From NCBI RefSeq assembly GCF_038002605.1, contig NZ_JBBOCT010000001.1:4340001-4404000 (forward strand): a stretch of DNA of 64,000 bases, given 5' to 3'. The stretch comes from Bacillus sp. FSL K6-3431. Its GTDB lineage: Bacteria; Bacillota; Bacilli; Bacillales; Bacillaceae_C. Every line of letters begins with the position of its first letter. The first letter of the stretch is position 1. The translations under genes and the position numbers were made by a program. The notes beneath the pieces were generated by a model. It did no database searches. It was not told where the DNA came from and saw only the letters and a list, made by a program, of their open reading frames with translations. Positions 18,031 to 26,711 of this stretch are shown here, piece after piece.

Positions 18031-18173
18031 CTATATAGAAATCCTTAGATACAAGCAATTTCACAAGCATTTCGTGTTTGTGGGAGAAGGTGAAAAAACT
18101 AGAAATAAAGTACTGAAAAACCACATTACCGTTTCGGTGGTAATTGATCTGGGGTGTGGGAACACAATAGAAT
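17998..18173 (+). repeat. rlmCD-3'-end direct repeat, copy C
   Basis: This copy overlaps the last codons of the second rlmCD (HVEAIALLQR, stop) and continues with CTATATAGAAATCCTTAG and the same two hairpin regions. Beyond the first 40 bp it matches copy A better than copy B does (for example the CCACATTACCGTTTC block). Confidence 0.85.
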
Positions 18174-18186
18174 TAAAATATTGTAA

Positions 18187-18217
18187 GGCGTTCAAATAAA
18201 ATGAACGTCTTTTTTTT
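18187..18217 (+). terminator. Rho-independent terminator after the second rlmCD
   Basis: GCGTTCA / TGAACGTC with an AATAAAA-type loop is followed by eight T. It is nearly the same hairpin as at 12739-12768. Confidence 0.8.
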
Positions 18218-18247
18218 ACGCCTAAAATGAAGGGTAGAAGGTGGAAT

Positions 18248-19047
18248 ATGACAAAACTAACTTTAGGAAGTTTATTTGATGGTATTAGTGTATTTCCATT
18301 AGCTGTTTCTCGTTATGGGATTCAACCAATATGGCAAGTGAAATTGAAAAAGCTCCCATATCTATTACGAAACGACATTTTCCTAACATACATCATTTAG
18401 GAGATATTACAAAAGTAAATGGTGGAGAAATACCACCTGTTCATATCATTACATTTGGTTCACCTTGTCAGAACTTATCCAATATCGGTATACGAGAAGG
18501 CCTTACTGGAAGTCAATCTAGTTTATTTTATCATGCAATAAGAATTATTGAAGAAATGAGGTGTGCAACGAATGGAACATATCCAGTTATCGCTGTTTGG
18601 GAAAACGTCATGGGAGCTTTTTCATCAAATAACAGGCTGGATTTTAAGGCCTTGCTTGAATCGTTCGCAAATACCGAAATTCCAATGCCTGATTCTGAAG
18701 TCTGGGCAAACGCCGGAATGGTCCGAGGGAATGATGTTGATGTCGCTTGGCGATTGTTGGATGCCCAATATTGGGGAAGTCCCACACTTGCTCAAAGAAG
18801 AAGACGTATCTTCCTCGTGGCAGATTTTGGAGGAACACGTGCCACAGAAATATTATTTAAAGCCCGTGATTTGCAATCGTTTTTTACGTCTTGCGGAGAG
18901 GGCAGGTTGCCCCTCGCCATTACCGTAGAATATCTACTCAAAAAGCAGGGGGGAGAATACCCATCGTCCGTCCCTTTCAAGAAAGACGTATGCGAATACA
19001 GCCAAAGTCGATTTAGTGAGTCAATATTTCACTTCGCCCCAATTTAA
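18248..19047 (+). pseudogene. Cytosine-C5 DNA methyltransferase, decayed copy 2 (frameshifted, C-terminally truncated)
   Basis: This is a close relative of copy 1 at 12799. It starts LTLGSLFDGISVFPLA; one base is missing in CCAATATGGC (copy 1 has CCAATTTTGGC), which shifts the frame near 18331. The downstream frame then reads through GSPCQNLS, WENVMGAF and LLDAQYWGSPTLAQRRRR, the conserved QRR motif VIII. After the variable region it stops, and motifs IX-X are absent because NlpC/P60 sequence starts about 10 bp later. Lesions differ from those of copy 1, so the two genes decayed independently. No activity is expected. Confidence 0.9.
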
Positions 19048-19056
19048 TGGTGAAAA

Positions 19057-19773
19057 GGTTCAGATTGTTATGATGAAGCCTTAAAGTATGAGGGATTCCC
19101 CTATGTCTTTGGAGGGGATAATCCAAGAACTTCTTTTGATTGCAGTGGATTAACACAATGGAGTTATCGAAAAGCAGGTATTAGCCTGCCCCGATCAGCA
19201 CAGCAACAGTATGACGTGACTGAGCAGATATCTTTATCTGAAGCAAAACCTGGCGATTTAGTGTTTTTTCATTCCACATATAACTCAGGAACCTATGTCA
19301 CACATGTTGGTATCTATGTTGGAAACAAACACATGTATAATGCCGGCGATCCAACCGGTTATGCAGATTTAACAACTGCTTACTGGCAAAAGCACTTAAT
19401 TGGAGCAGGACGTATTAAATGGAACATATCGAATAAATCGGATTATGAGCCACAACAACCTGAAAGTAATGGTACAGTTGGTTCAGACATTGTGCAAGAA
19501 GTAACAGAATTTTTGGAGACATTTTTTTCGTTTTATCCGACTGCTAAGGATAAAGAACTTTCTTATTATATGAAAGATAATATCTTACCACCGATTGGTA
19601 AGGATTATTTATTTACAGAGCTAGTTCATCCAGTTTTTCAGATAGTAGATAATCAAATAAAAGTATGGGTCACTGTTAAATATATTGATGAAGCAACAAA
19701 AGCCCCACAGTTTTCGCAATATATACTCACGTTAGAAAAAGATACAAATTGGATGATTGTAGCAAATAAATGA
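19057..19773 (+). pseudogene. NlpC/P60 peptidase fused to a TcpC-like conjugation domain, 5'-truncated (ICE relic)
   Basis: The frame opens directly at an NlpC/P60 (C40) cysteine peptidase core. It has DEALKYEGFPYVFGG, the catalytic Cys in TSFDCSGLTQW, GDLVFFHS, and the His in YVTHVGIYVG. After a linker comes VTEFLETFFSFYPTA...ELSYYM and a C-terminal domain resembling TcpC/Orf13 of Tn916-family elements. Tn916 Orf14 and ICEBs1 CwlT pair a lysozyme domain with this peptidase and lie next to the TcpC-like gene. Here the lysozyme part is missing and the two C-terminal halves are joined in frame, so this looks like a deletion fusion from a degraded conjugative element. No start codon with a ribosome binding site is obvious before the peptidase. 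Confidence 0.75.
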
Positions 19774-19908
19774 TGTATCTATATTAAAGTTAGAAAAAAA
19801 CCACTTATTCAACACCAATAGGTATTTCAGTCCTAAGGTCATGTTAAAACACTACTCATATATGGTTTATGGAGAAAAAACCGCACAAACTCATTGATTG
19901 ATTTAATT

Positions 19909-20210
19909 GCAATTCCAAAACAATCCTTACAACATTTTCAGTTATCGGTGGAGCGTATTTTACAGGAAAGGCAATTTATGAATCTGCTGCAAATATGGAA
20001 GACGTATTGTTGGCTCTATGGCTAATTTTCTACTATTCTTATTGGTTTTTAGAGAGCTTAGCCTTTATTAATTATATTGGTGTTGTAGTAAGAAGTTAGT
20101 ATGGATATCAATATTCAGAACAATTTCGTGTAAAATTCCAATATGAAAAAGATGAGTGGTGTGGACCAAAACATAAAGAGCAATTGACAAAGAGACTAGG
20201 ACAAAACTAG
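19909..20210 (+). pseudogene. Remnant of a small membrane protein, one internal stop
   Basis: One frame reads TILTTFSVIGGAYFTGKAIY, then a hydrophobic stretch around WLIFYYSYWFLESLAFINYI, a TAG at 20097 and 30 more charged residues ending LTKRLGQN. There is no credible start. It probably belongs to the same degraded element as the peptidase upstream. The family was not recognised. Confidence 0.45.
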
Positions 20211-20300
20211 CTTCATTGATAAAAATAGGAATTCAGTATAAGGAATTCAGTATATACTGAATTCCACTTTCTAATTAGCTGAGTTTTGTCTTAGCCTTAT
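20192..20300. repeat. Small MITE-like palindromic element
   Basis: Imperfect ~22-bp inverted repeats (GACTAGGACAAAACTAGCTT at the left; AGCTGAGTTTTGTCTTAGCC at the right) flank a perfect 24-bp palindrome at 20242-20265 (GGAATTCAGTAT and its complement). It has no coding capacity. It could be a non-autonomous element or a complex terminator. Confidence 0.5.
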
Positions 20301-20573
20301 TGATGATTATAAATAATTTATGCTTCTTTCATAATGAATCATAACAAGAGAAAGTAATAGTGGTATCGTGATTACTCAAAGCAAACATGGAATTGAAAAT
20401 AATTATTTATTACCTATCTTTTTAATGGAATATATTGTTTTTATAAAAGGCAATGTATTTTGTATTATCTTAATTTTATAGTGATGAGGTAAATCACGTT
20501 GACAATTCTATTTATAAAAGATAATATATCCTATATACCAATCATCCTACAAATTAAGAGGGGGGATTTAATC

Positions 20574-21266
20574 ATGATTAAGAAAGCAAACCGAATAAAT
20601 CTAGTAGAACAGGTTGCTACCCAAATTGAACAATTAATTAAATCTGAGCATTGGAAAGTAGGAGACAGACTGCCGCCCGAAATGGAACTTATGGAACAGT
20701 TTGGTGTAAGCCGTAATACACTTCGAGAAGCCATCCGTGCTTTAGTTCATGCTGGTTTACTAGAAACTAAACAAGGAAGCGGAACAGTTGTACATTCTAC
20801 GAACTCTCTGGAAGCGGCTTTGAAGCGCTATGTAAAAAAATCTGAGTTGCTTGAGATTCTAGATGTTCGCTTAGCTTTAGAAAAACAAGCTGCCCAATTG
20901 GCTGCTGAAAATAGAACAGAAGCAGATTTAGTAAGACTTGAAAAGTATATTCGAGACTCTCGACGGGCAGTCAAAAATAACGATTATGAATCGTTTATTA
21001 AGTTGGATATATGTTTTCACCAAACTGTTGTGTCATCTTCTAATAACCAACTTTTAATCGATTTATACGAGCCACTATTAGAAATGATATATCGTTTTGT
21101 TCAAGATTTAATGAAAATGAATGCCTCGTTTAAATACGAGGAAGAACTGCACATTGAATTATTTACAGCGATACGTAATCAGGATAAAGTTGCTGCTGCC
21201 GCATACGTAGAAAATTATATGGAAATATTAAGACAAGAGGTCGTTGAAATGATAGAGGAGGAATAA
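20574..21266 (+). CDS. GntR-family regulator, FadR subfamily
   Basis: This 230-residue regulator has a GntR winged helix (VATQIEQLIKSEHWKVGDRL, then SRNTLREAIRALVHAGLLET, about residues 10-72) and an all-helical FCD ligand-binding domain in which D...H...H metal or ligand residues are expected (KLDICFHQTVV, EELHIELFTAI). FCD regulators usually bind small carboxylates. The ATG at 20574 is chosen because GGGGGG lies 8 nt upstream; an earlier in-frame codon at 20499 lacks this. It overlaps the expression unit of the MFS gene 4 bp downstream, so it probably controls that transporter. Confidence 0.88.
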   Translation: MIKKANRINLVEQVATQIEQLIKSEHWKVGDRLPPEMELMEQFGVSRNTLREAIRALVHAGLLETKQGSGTVVHSTNSLEAALKRYVKKSELLEILDVRLALEKQAAQLAAENRTEADLVRLEKYIRDSRRAVKNNDYESFIKLDICFHQTVVSSSNNQLLIDLYEPLLEMIYRFVQDLMKMNASFKYEEELHIELFTAIRNQDKVAAAAYVENYMEILRQEVVEMIEEE

Positions 21267-21270
21267 CAAC

Positions 21271-22500
21271 ATGAATGATGGAACACTTTCATCAACTATA
21301 AATAATAATAAAAAATACAGTCTATTATTGCTGGTTGGCATAGTTTTAGTAGGGTCTAACTTAAGAGTACCGTTGACTTCTGCTGGTGCTTTAATTCCCT
21401 TAATACGTGATGATTTAGGTATTAGTAATGCTTTGATAGGGACGATTACAACATTGCCATTACTTGCATTTGCTTTACTCTCACCATTTGCTCCTAAAAT
21501 AGCCAATCGGATTGGTATGGAATTGACGATTGCTTTATCTTTGATATTACTTATTATTGGGATTGCGATTCGCTCACTTTCAGGCAGTCTTTTTTTATTT
21601 GCTGGTACGATTTTAATTGGTTTGGCAATTGCTTTCGGTAATGTCCTGATTCCTGGAATTGTAAAAATGAACTTTCCCTTAAAAATTGGTTTGATGACTG
21701 GTATATATGCGATATTCATGAATTTATTTGGTGCTCTCGGATCTGGGATTAGTGTTCCTATTTCATCTATTGGTAATTTTGGATGGCAAGGTGCATTAGG
21801 TATATGGGGAATACTAACCTTTGTTTCTTTAATAATATGGCTCCCACAACTCCGTAAGAATAATAAAAATGAAAAGACAAATGTGAAAATAGAGAAGAAA
21901 AATAGTTTATGGCGTTCTCCGCTCGCATGGAAGATTACAATATTTATGGGAGGACAATCCTTAATGTTTTATACATTAATCACATGGTTGCCAGATATTT
22001 TAAATTCGAATGGTTATAATTCAAATACTGCTGGATGGATGGTATCTCTAATGCAGTTTGCACTCATTCCAGCTACTTTTATTGTACCGGTTATTGCAGA
22101 AAAAATGAAAAACCAAGTCGTTTTAAGTATCGTAACAGCTTCTCTATTCTTTATTGGATTTGCAGGATTATTACAAGGAAGCCCTGCATTGGTTCCATTT
22201 TGGGCAATCCTTTTGGGTATTGCTGGCGGAAGTGCGTTCAGTCTTTCTATGATGTTTTTTACACTGAGATCAAAAGATGGAAAGGAGGCAGCAGAGTTAT
22301 CTGGGATGGCTCAATCTTTCGGTTATTTATTAGCAGCAGTCGGTCCAGTTCTAGTGGGGGCTCTACATGACATGACTGATAGTTGGATGGCTCCGCTTCT
22401 TTTACTTATTCTTATATCTATTGTTCTGTTTATTGTTGGGATTGGTTCAGGCAAAGAAGGTTATGTTACAGAGTCACATGCTGCTAAAGTAACAAGTTAA
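21271..22500 (+). CDS. MFS transporter, CynX/NimT family
   Basis: This 409-residue protein has twelve predicted membrane segments in two halves linked by a basic loop (KNNKNEKTNVKIEKKNS, about residues 195-211). The N-terminal GSNLRVPLTSAGALIPLIRD is the signature of the CynX/NimT family, which includes cyanate and 2-nitroimidazole transporters, and NPG-like signals are present in the first half. It starts 4 bp after the FadR-type gene with GGAGG overlapping, so the pair forms an operon. The substrate is unknown; the regulator suggests a small organic acid or related compound. Confidence 0.88.
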   Translation: MNDGTLSSTINNNKKYSLLLLVGIVLVGSNLRVPLTSAGALIPLIRDDLGISNALIGTITTLPLLAFALLSPFAPKIANRIGMELTIALSLILLIIGIAIRSLSGSLFLFAGTILIGLAIAFGNVLIPGIVKMNFPLKIGLMTGIYAIFMNLFGALGSGISVPISSIGNFGWQGALGIWGILTFVSLIIWLPQLRKNNKNEKTNVKIEKKNSLWRSPLAWKITIFMGGQSLMFYTLITWLPDILNSNGYNSNTAGWMVSLMQFALIPATFIVPVIAEKMKNQVVLSIVTASLFFIGFAGLLQGSPALVPFWAILLGIAGGSAFSLSMMFFTLRSKDGKEAAELSGMAQSFGYLLAAVGPVLVGALHDMTDSWMAPLLLLILISIVLFIVGIGSGKEGYVTESHAAKVTS

Positions 22501-22611
22501 TCCATAACTTGTTAAGTAACTATAAATATTACAAGTAGTGAAATAATAGATTTTTATTTGCGTACTTGGAATATAAAACAAACATATTGGATTTGAGTCA
22601 ATAACCCGGAC

Positions 22612-23345
22612 ACAAAAAAATTAAGTCTTAAGCTGGTTTTTCTAATTTTATCCTCAATGGCCTGAGGTGTTTGATAGCCAATGCTACTATGAATTCTGTT
22701 TCGGTTATACCATCCTTCTATAAACTGAAACATGGCCAGCTTTGCAGCTAGATAGTCTGTGTATTGCGTGTGATAAACTTCTTCTTTCTTTAGTATGGCA
22801 TGAAATGATTCTATACAGGCATTGTCATAAGGACAGCCTTTCTGGCTGAAGACTGCTTGATTCCATGTTTTTGGACATGCTGAGTAAACTCACTGCTGGT
22901 ATATTATGAGCCAAGATCGGTATGAAGAATTAAGCCCTTTCGGGGCTTTTGAGAAAACCAGGCGTTTTGAAGTGCTTCGATCACCAATTCCGATGTCATA
23001 GAACGAGAAAAAGAATAGCCAACGATTTTTTTTGAGTGCAGATCCAATACAGAGGCCAAATAGCACAGCCATCTCTTACTGTAGGAATATACGTAATATC
23101 AGCCATCCACTTCTCATTGATGGAGCAGGTAGAGAAATCGCGTTTTAAAAGATTTTCCAACTGTACAACCTTTTCCTTTGAGGGGCAGGGACGGTATTTT
23201 TTCTTAGTAATTGAACGGATACCAGCCTTTTTCATTAAGCGCTGGACACGCTTTAGGCTTAGACAAAACCCGTTGTTTAATAAAGTTTTATGAATTTTTG
23301 GAGCTCCATATCGCGCCTTACTTTCCAAGTGAGAAGGCATAGAGC
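22612..23345 (-). mobile_element. IS3-family transposase OrfB remnant
   Basis: Minus-strand frames together encode an IS3-type OrfB: KARYGAPKIHKTLLNNGFCLS, then INEKWMADITYIP (first Asp of DDE), HTDLGSQYTS (second Asp), AFHEKVYHTQYTDY-type sequence and IHSSIGYQTPQAIEDKIRK. Several frameshifts break it. The 5' part is missing: the element ends abruptly at about 23345, where serine-hydrolase sequence begins on the other strand. The distal end near 22612 reads CCCGGACAC, typical of an IS3-type end. It is inactive. Confidence 0.85.
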
Positions 23346-23347
23346 TA

Positions 23348-23971
23348 ATGCAGACCGAACCTGTTCCGGGAACGTATGCCATGGGTTGGCAGTCAGATAA
23401 TGTAGGTGGTTTTCCTGTTATCGGTCATCCAGGCGGCTCGATAGGATTCCAGTCCCAAACCTGGATAGTTCCAGAACAAAAGCTGGGAGTGATCGTGTTC
23501 GCCAACGTACTTGACGCTATCGATACCGATTTACCTAAAACAGATGTTATTACCACCACTCACATCGCTTCGGGGATTATAAACATATTGAATGATCAGC
23601 CGATTGGAGAAGTGGGATTAAGCATTCCTCAGAAATACTTGCTTGTAAACGTATTAATGCTAATATTTAGCGCATGGTTGTTATACACGATTGCTCGAAC
23701 TGCAAAGCGTTGTCTATGGAAGTTGGCTTCTGACAATCTTTGCTATTCTAAGGTTTCTTTCAGGGTTATATCGAAAATCGTTTTGTGTTTTGCAAGTCTT
23801 ATGATAATCCTAGTATTGAGTATGACTCAAGTTGTGCCAATATGGCATATTGCAACCATTTATCAGCCGGATGTCATTCTTTGGGTGAAAATCATGGCTG
23901 TACTACTCTCTCTAAAAGGATGGATAGAGATCATTGGATTGGTACGGTCGATTAGAAAAAATGTTCCATAA
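23348..23971 (+). pseudogene. Serine hydrolase (beta-lactamase/PBP4*-like), C-terminal fragment with membrane tail
   Basis: About 207 residues remain of a beta-lactamase-superfamily serine hydrolase. YAMGWQS and GHPGGSIGFQSQ correspond to the region with the KTG-equivalent HxG motif. VIVFAN ends the catalytic domain, and three C-terminal membrane segments follow (around VNVLMLIFSAWLLYTIA, FASLMIILVLSM and IMAVLLSLKGWIEIIGL). The SxxK and YxN parts are absent, cut off by the IS3 remnant. A complete protein of the same architecture is at 60159-61586. Confidence 0.8.
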
Positions 23972-24238
23972 ATACTTAAAAACTGCGCGCTCTGCCATAC
24001 CAGTGAAGCATGAATGTGGATTTAAAAAGTCGCGATATTTGTATAAAAGATACGATGTTTAAAGGGTCTGTTTTGATCATTTTTTTCAAAAGCATCTTCC
24101 GCAATCAGGCGGTCTGGCTGTATTTTTTGGTTTGGAGCCATTTATCCAAACAAGTTCAAAAGCTATGGAATTACTCCAAATGAAATATTTATTGTTTTTC
24201 GAAAACAACTGAGTTGATTTTAGGGATCATGCTTTTAT
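23972..24238. other. Intergenic, nothing recognised
   Basis: About 270 bp between two gene fragments. Short open stretches exist but no domain or ribosome binding site was seen. Confidence 0.4.
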
Positions 24239-24502
24239 GGGGGAGATTTATCCCTTCAAGACCAACTTACTATACCAAGGCTTACATTTGTAGGTGAAAG
24301 AGACACCATTGTTTATGGTGAAAGCTTTGGAGGTGTAACTGTTGATATTGCTGGATTGGTAAAAGAAAATGAAGAAGAGTTAAAGCAATTAGGATGGGAT
24401 ATTGAAGTGTTACAGGGTAAATGTATGGATCATACAAAAGCAATGCAACCCACTAACGTTTTACCGCTTATTAAGTTGTGGTTGTCCAAACACCTATTAT
24501 AA
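24239..24502 (+). pseudogene. Alpha/beta hydrolase, C-terminal fragment
   Basis: An uninterrupted frame reads LTIPRLTFVGERDTIVYGE, the strand and acidic residue typical of the last third of an alpha/beta hydrolase. It continues to MDHTKAMQP, where the catalytic His would lie in DHT, and ends LIKLWLSKHLL. The nucleophile half is missing and no start codon is present, so it is a relic. Confidence 0.6.
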
Positions 24503-25173
24503 AACTGATATACAAGCCGGGTTCGAATTCGAATTCGGGTTCTTTATATTGTATTGCTAGTATGGCATGTTAGAAGGTGAAAGAGGGCTATATATAATTC
24601 CTTTTAAATCATCAACGGAACGACAAACAGATGTTGGGTCGGCGGACCATAATGTACTCAATCATTATTAAATCGGTTTTTTTAATCAAAAATCAATCAA
24701 AATTCGAGGCTGGACCCAATAGTGGACCAGTTCTTTTTCTTTGCCCAATAATCATTCAATCCCTTGTTCAATAAGGTGTAACTAACCAATAATTCTCTCC
24801 GTCCACAGAATAAACCTTTCCGATTTCTCCTTCGAGTGCGAAAAAAGGTTTCGTAAAAAAGCGTGAAAAAGACAGGTCTATCCCTTATGGGCTAAGCCTT
24901 TCTTCTTTTTGTAGTCTCGGAAAGCCGTACTGCCACTCAAACGTAGCCTCCTCTATCCTAGTCGTAGTTCTTTTATAATACTTGATGGAGTTTTTTCTTG
25001 GATGTTTAGCTACTTAATCTGCTCCTGAAGGATTTTGGGTAAAAGAGGTATTCATATTCATGCAAGACACGAAATAAACATATACTGAATGATAATGTGC
25101 AGAAGAAACAACATGCCACATGACCTAGTAAATTTAACTGCATTGTGATCAGATTAGAAAGGGGAAATCAACT
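24503..25173. other. Intergenic with a dispersed repeat
   Basis: About 670 bp without genes. Sequence at 24655-24770 (CGAGGCTGGACCCAATAGTG, then TTCAATCCCTTGTTCAATAA) resembles 50238-50335, so it is a copy of a dispersed non-coding element. Confidence 0.5.
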
Positions 25174-26130
25174 TTGACTAAATATCGGATCATGTCCTTT
25201 GATGGAGGCGGTACCTTAGGTGCTTTAAGTTTACAACTTTTGAACAGACTGGCTAGGCGAAACCCAAAATTAATTAGTCGAACCAATGTTTTTTCGGGAA
25301 ATTCAATCGGTTCATTTACTGCCCTTGCGTTAGCAAGCGGAAGATCGCCGAAGGAGACACTCCAGTTTTTTAAGGATAAAATCCTACCGGCATTCAGTAT
25401 CTCTCGACCAGGTGGACCTGTTTTTAACCAGCAATTACCATATTCTGGTTTCATTGAAGCAGTACGAACATTTTTTCCACCAGATCTTCTCCTCAAAGAC
25501 TTAAAAAGACGAATTGTTGTCCCTGCATTTCATTTATTCTCACCGGAGCTAAATCGTTGGACTCCTGTGTTATTTCACAACTTTCGTGGCTCTCCCTATT
25601 TAAATGAGAAAGCGAGTGATGTAATACTACGGAGCAGTGGTGCTCCCGCGACGCAAAGAGCCTATCAAAACTACGTGGATGGGTATACAGTAACAACTAA
25701 CCCCAGTACAGCAAGTATCGCGTTTGCAGTGGGGAAAGCCAAACAGCCGTTGGATCAAATTGCGGTATTATCCATTGGAACAGGTGAAGAGCCGACTCAA
25801 TTAAGAAGAGATACGGAGGGGTGGGGGATGGTGAGTGCAGATAACAAACGCCCCGAAAATATGAAGAACCTTCCCCCAAACTGGGGAGTTCTTTTGGACC
25901 GATCGCCCAATGAACCTTTACTGCCATTTCTTCAGATTGTCGCTAGTGGATCCGGTTACTATGAATCCATGGTCAGTTCTCAGCTTCTAGGAAATCGTTT
26001 TTTTCGATTAAACCCACGGATCCCTAATTTCTCCAAAACGGACCCTACTGTGGTTCCCGCTGTCATTTCAATCGCTAACAAAACAAATTTACAAAATGCT
26101 ATTCAATTTATAGAGAAAAACTGGAATTAA
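25174..26130 (+). CDS. Patatin-like phospholipase
   Basis: This 318-residue protein has the patatin fold hallmarks: oxyanion-hole DGGG (residues 10-13) in MSFDGGGTLG, a nucleophile elbow GNSIG with Ser44, and the catalytic Asp169 in VDGY. Patatins hydrolyse acyl lipids. Some bacterial patatins (CapV) are effectors of CBASS phage defence, but no cyclase or other CBASS gene is adjacent, so a metabolic lipase is just as likely. It stands alone, with AGAAAGGGG before its start codon at 25174. It has no signal peptide. Surrounding DNA is full of gene fragments, suggesting an unstable region. Confidence 0.85.
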   Translation: MTKYRIMSFDGGGTLGALSLQLLNRLARRNPKLISRTNVFSGNSIGSFTALALASGRSPKETLQFFKDKILPAFSISRPGGPVFNQQLPYSGFIEAVRTFFPPDLLLKDLKRRIVVPAFHLFSPELNRWTPVLFHNFRGSPYLNEKASDVILRSSGAPATQRAYQNYVDGYTVTTNPSTASIAFAVGKAKQPLDQIAVLSIGTGEEPTQLRRDTEGWGMVSADNKRPENMKNLPPNWGVLLDRSPNEPLLPFLQIVASGSGYYESMVSSQLLGNRFFRLNPRIPNFSKTDPTVVPAVISIANKTNLQNAIQFIEKNWN

Positions 26131-26237
26131 TATAACTATCCCCATAAATCTGATTATTTTTTTAAAAGCATTTGGATTTTTTATAAAAACAGCTAAACTG
26201 ACTGTTTTTATTTATTCACTCAGTGCTTCTTCATACA

Positions 26238-26318
26238 GATAGGTAAGGGTTTGAAGTTATCGCTCCCTTTTCCCCCTGTTCACACCGTACGTGAGACTTT
26301 CACCTCATACGGCGTTCC
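26238..26318 (-). mobile_element. Group II intron 3' end (domains V-VI), remnant
   Basis: Read on the minus strand, GAACGCCGTATGAGGTGAAA followed by GTCTCACGTACGGTGTG forms the conserved domain V hairpin, including the CGC triad. GGGGGAAAAGGGAGCGATAA and CTTCAAACCCTTACCTAT then match domain VI and the 3' splice end. The rest of the intron, including its reverse-transcriptase gene, is absent. Confidence 0.75.
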
Positions 26319-26382
26319 AACTAATCCAATTCATTCAATTCTATGTATTTGATGAAGAGAAGTATATTTCCAAATCAGATTG

Positions 26383-26482
26383 TATGATCATTACAGGTGT
26401 TACAATTGGTGGCGTGCTAGGGCTTTATTTCACTAATCCTATGCTTTCCGTATTACTATCAAATGCAGGTGTTAAATGTTTG
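26383..26482 (+). pseudogene. Fragment duplicated from the FtsX-like permease gene at 30456
   Basis: About 95 bp encode ITGVTIGGVLGLYFTNPMLS and SVLLSNAGVK, nearly identical at DNA level to 32560-32656 near the 3' end of the permease gene. It is flanked by the group II intron tail and has no start of its own. Confidence 0.85.
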
Positions 26483-26711
26483 GATAGGTTTTAGCAAAGA
26501 TCGCCTATTGATTGTCGCGCAAAATGTCTCGCTCTTGTCGCACGCGATTTTAGTGACTTTTGTAAATATTCACTCCGCAATCTAGTAATTCAGTGATAAT
26601 TACCGTAGTATAGTAAGGGGCTATTTTTTCACAAGGTTATTCAATGCGAAATATTTAGTATTGGCAGTGGTTGAAGTTACATAATGAATCAAGGGAGAGA
26701 GTCAATTAACA
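26483..26711. other. Intergenic, nothing recognised
   Basis: About 230 bp lead to the lipoprotein gene. Apart from a ribosome binding site (AAGGGAGAG) no element was identified. Confidence 0.4.

Noticed and set aside
25174..26130. Patatin as part of a CBASS defence operon
   Set aside because: No CD-NTase, Cap2/Cap3 or other partner gene is adjacent; both sides hold unrelated fragments.
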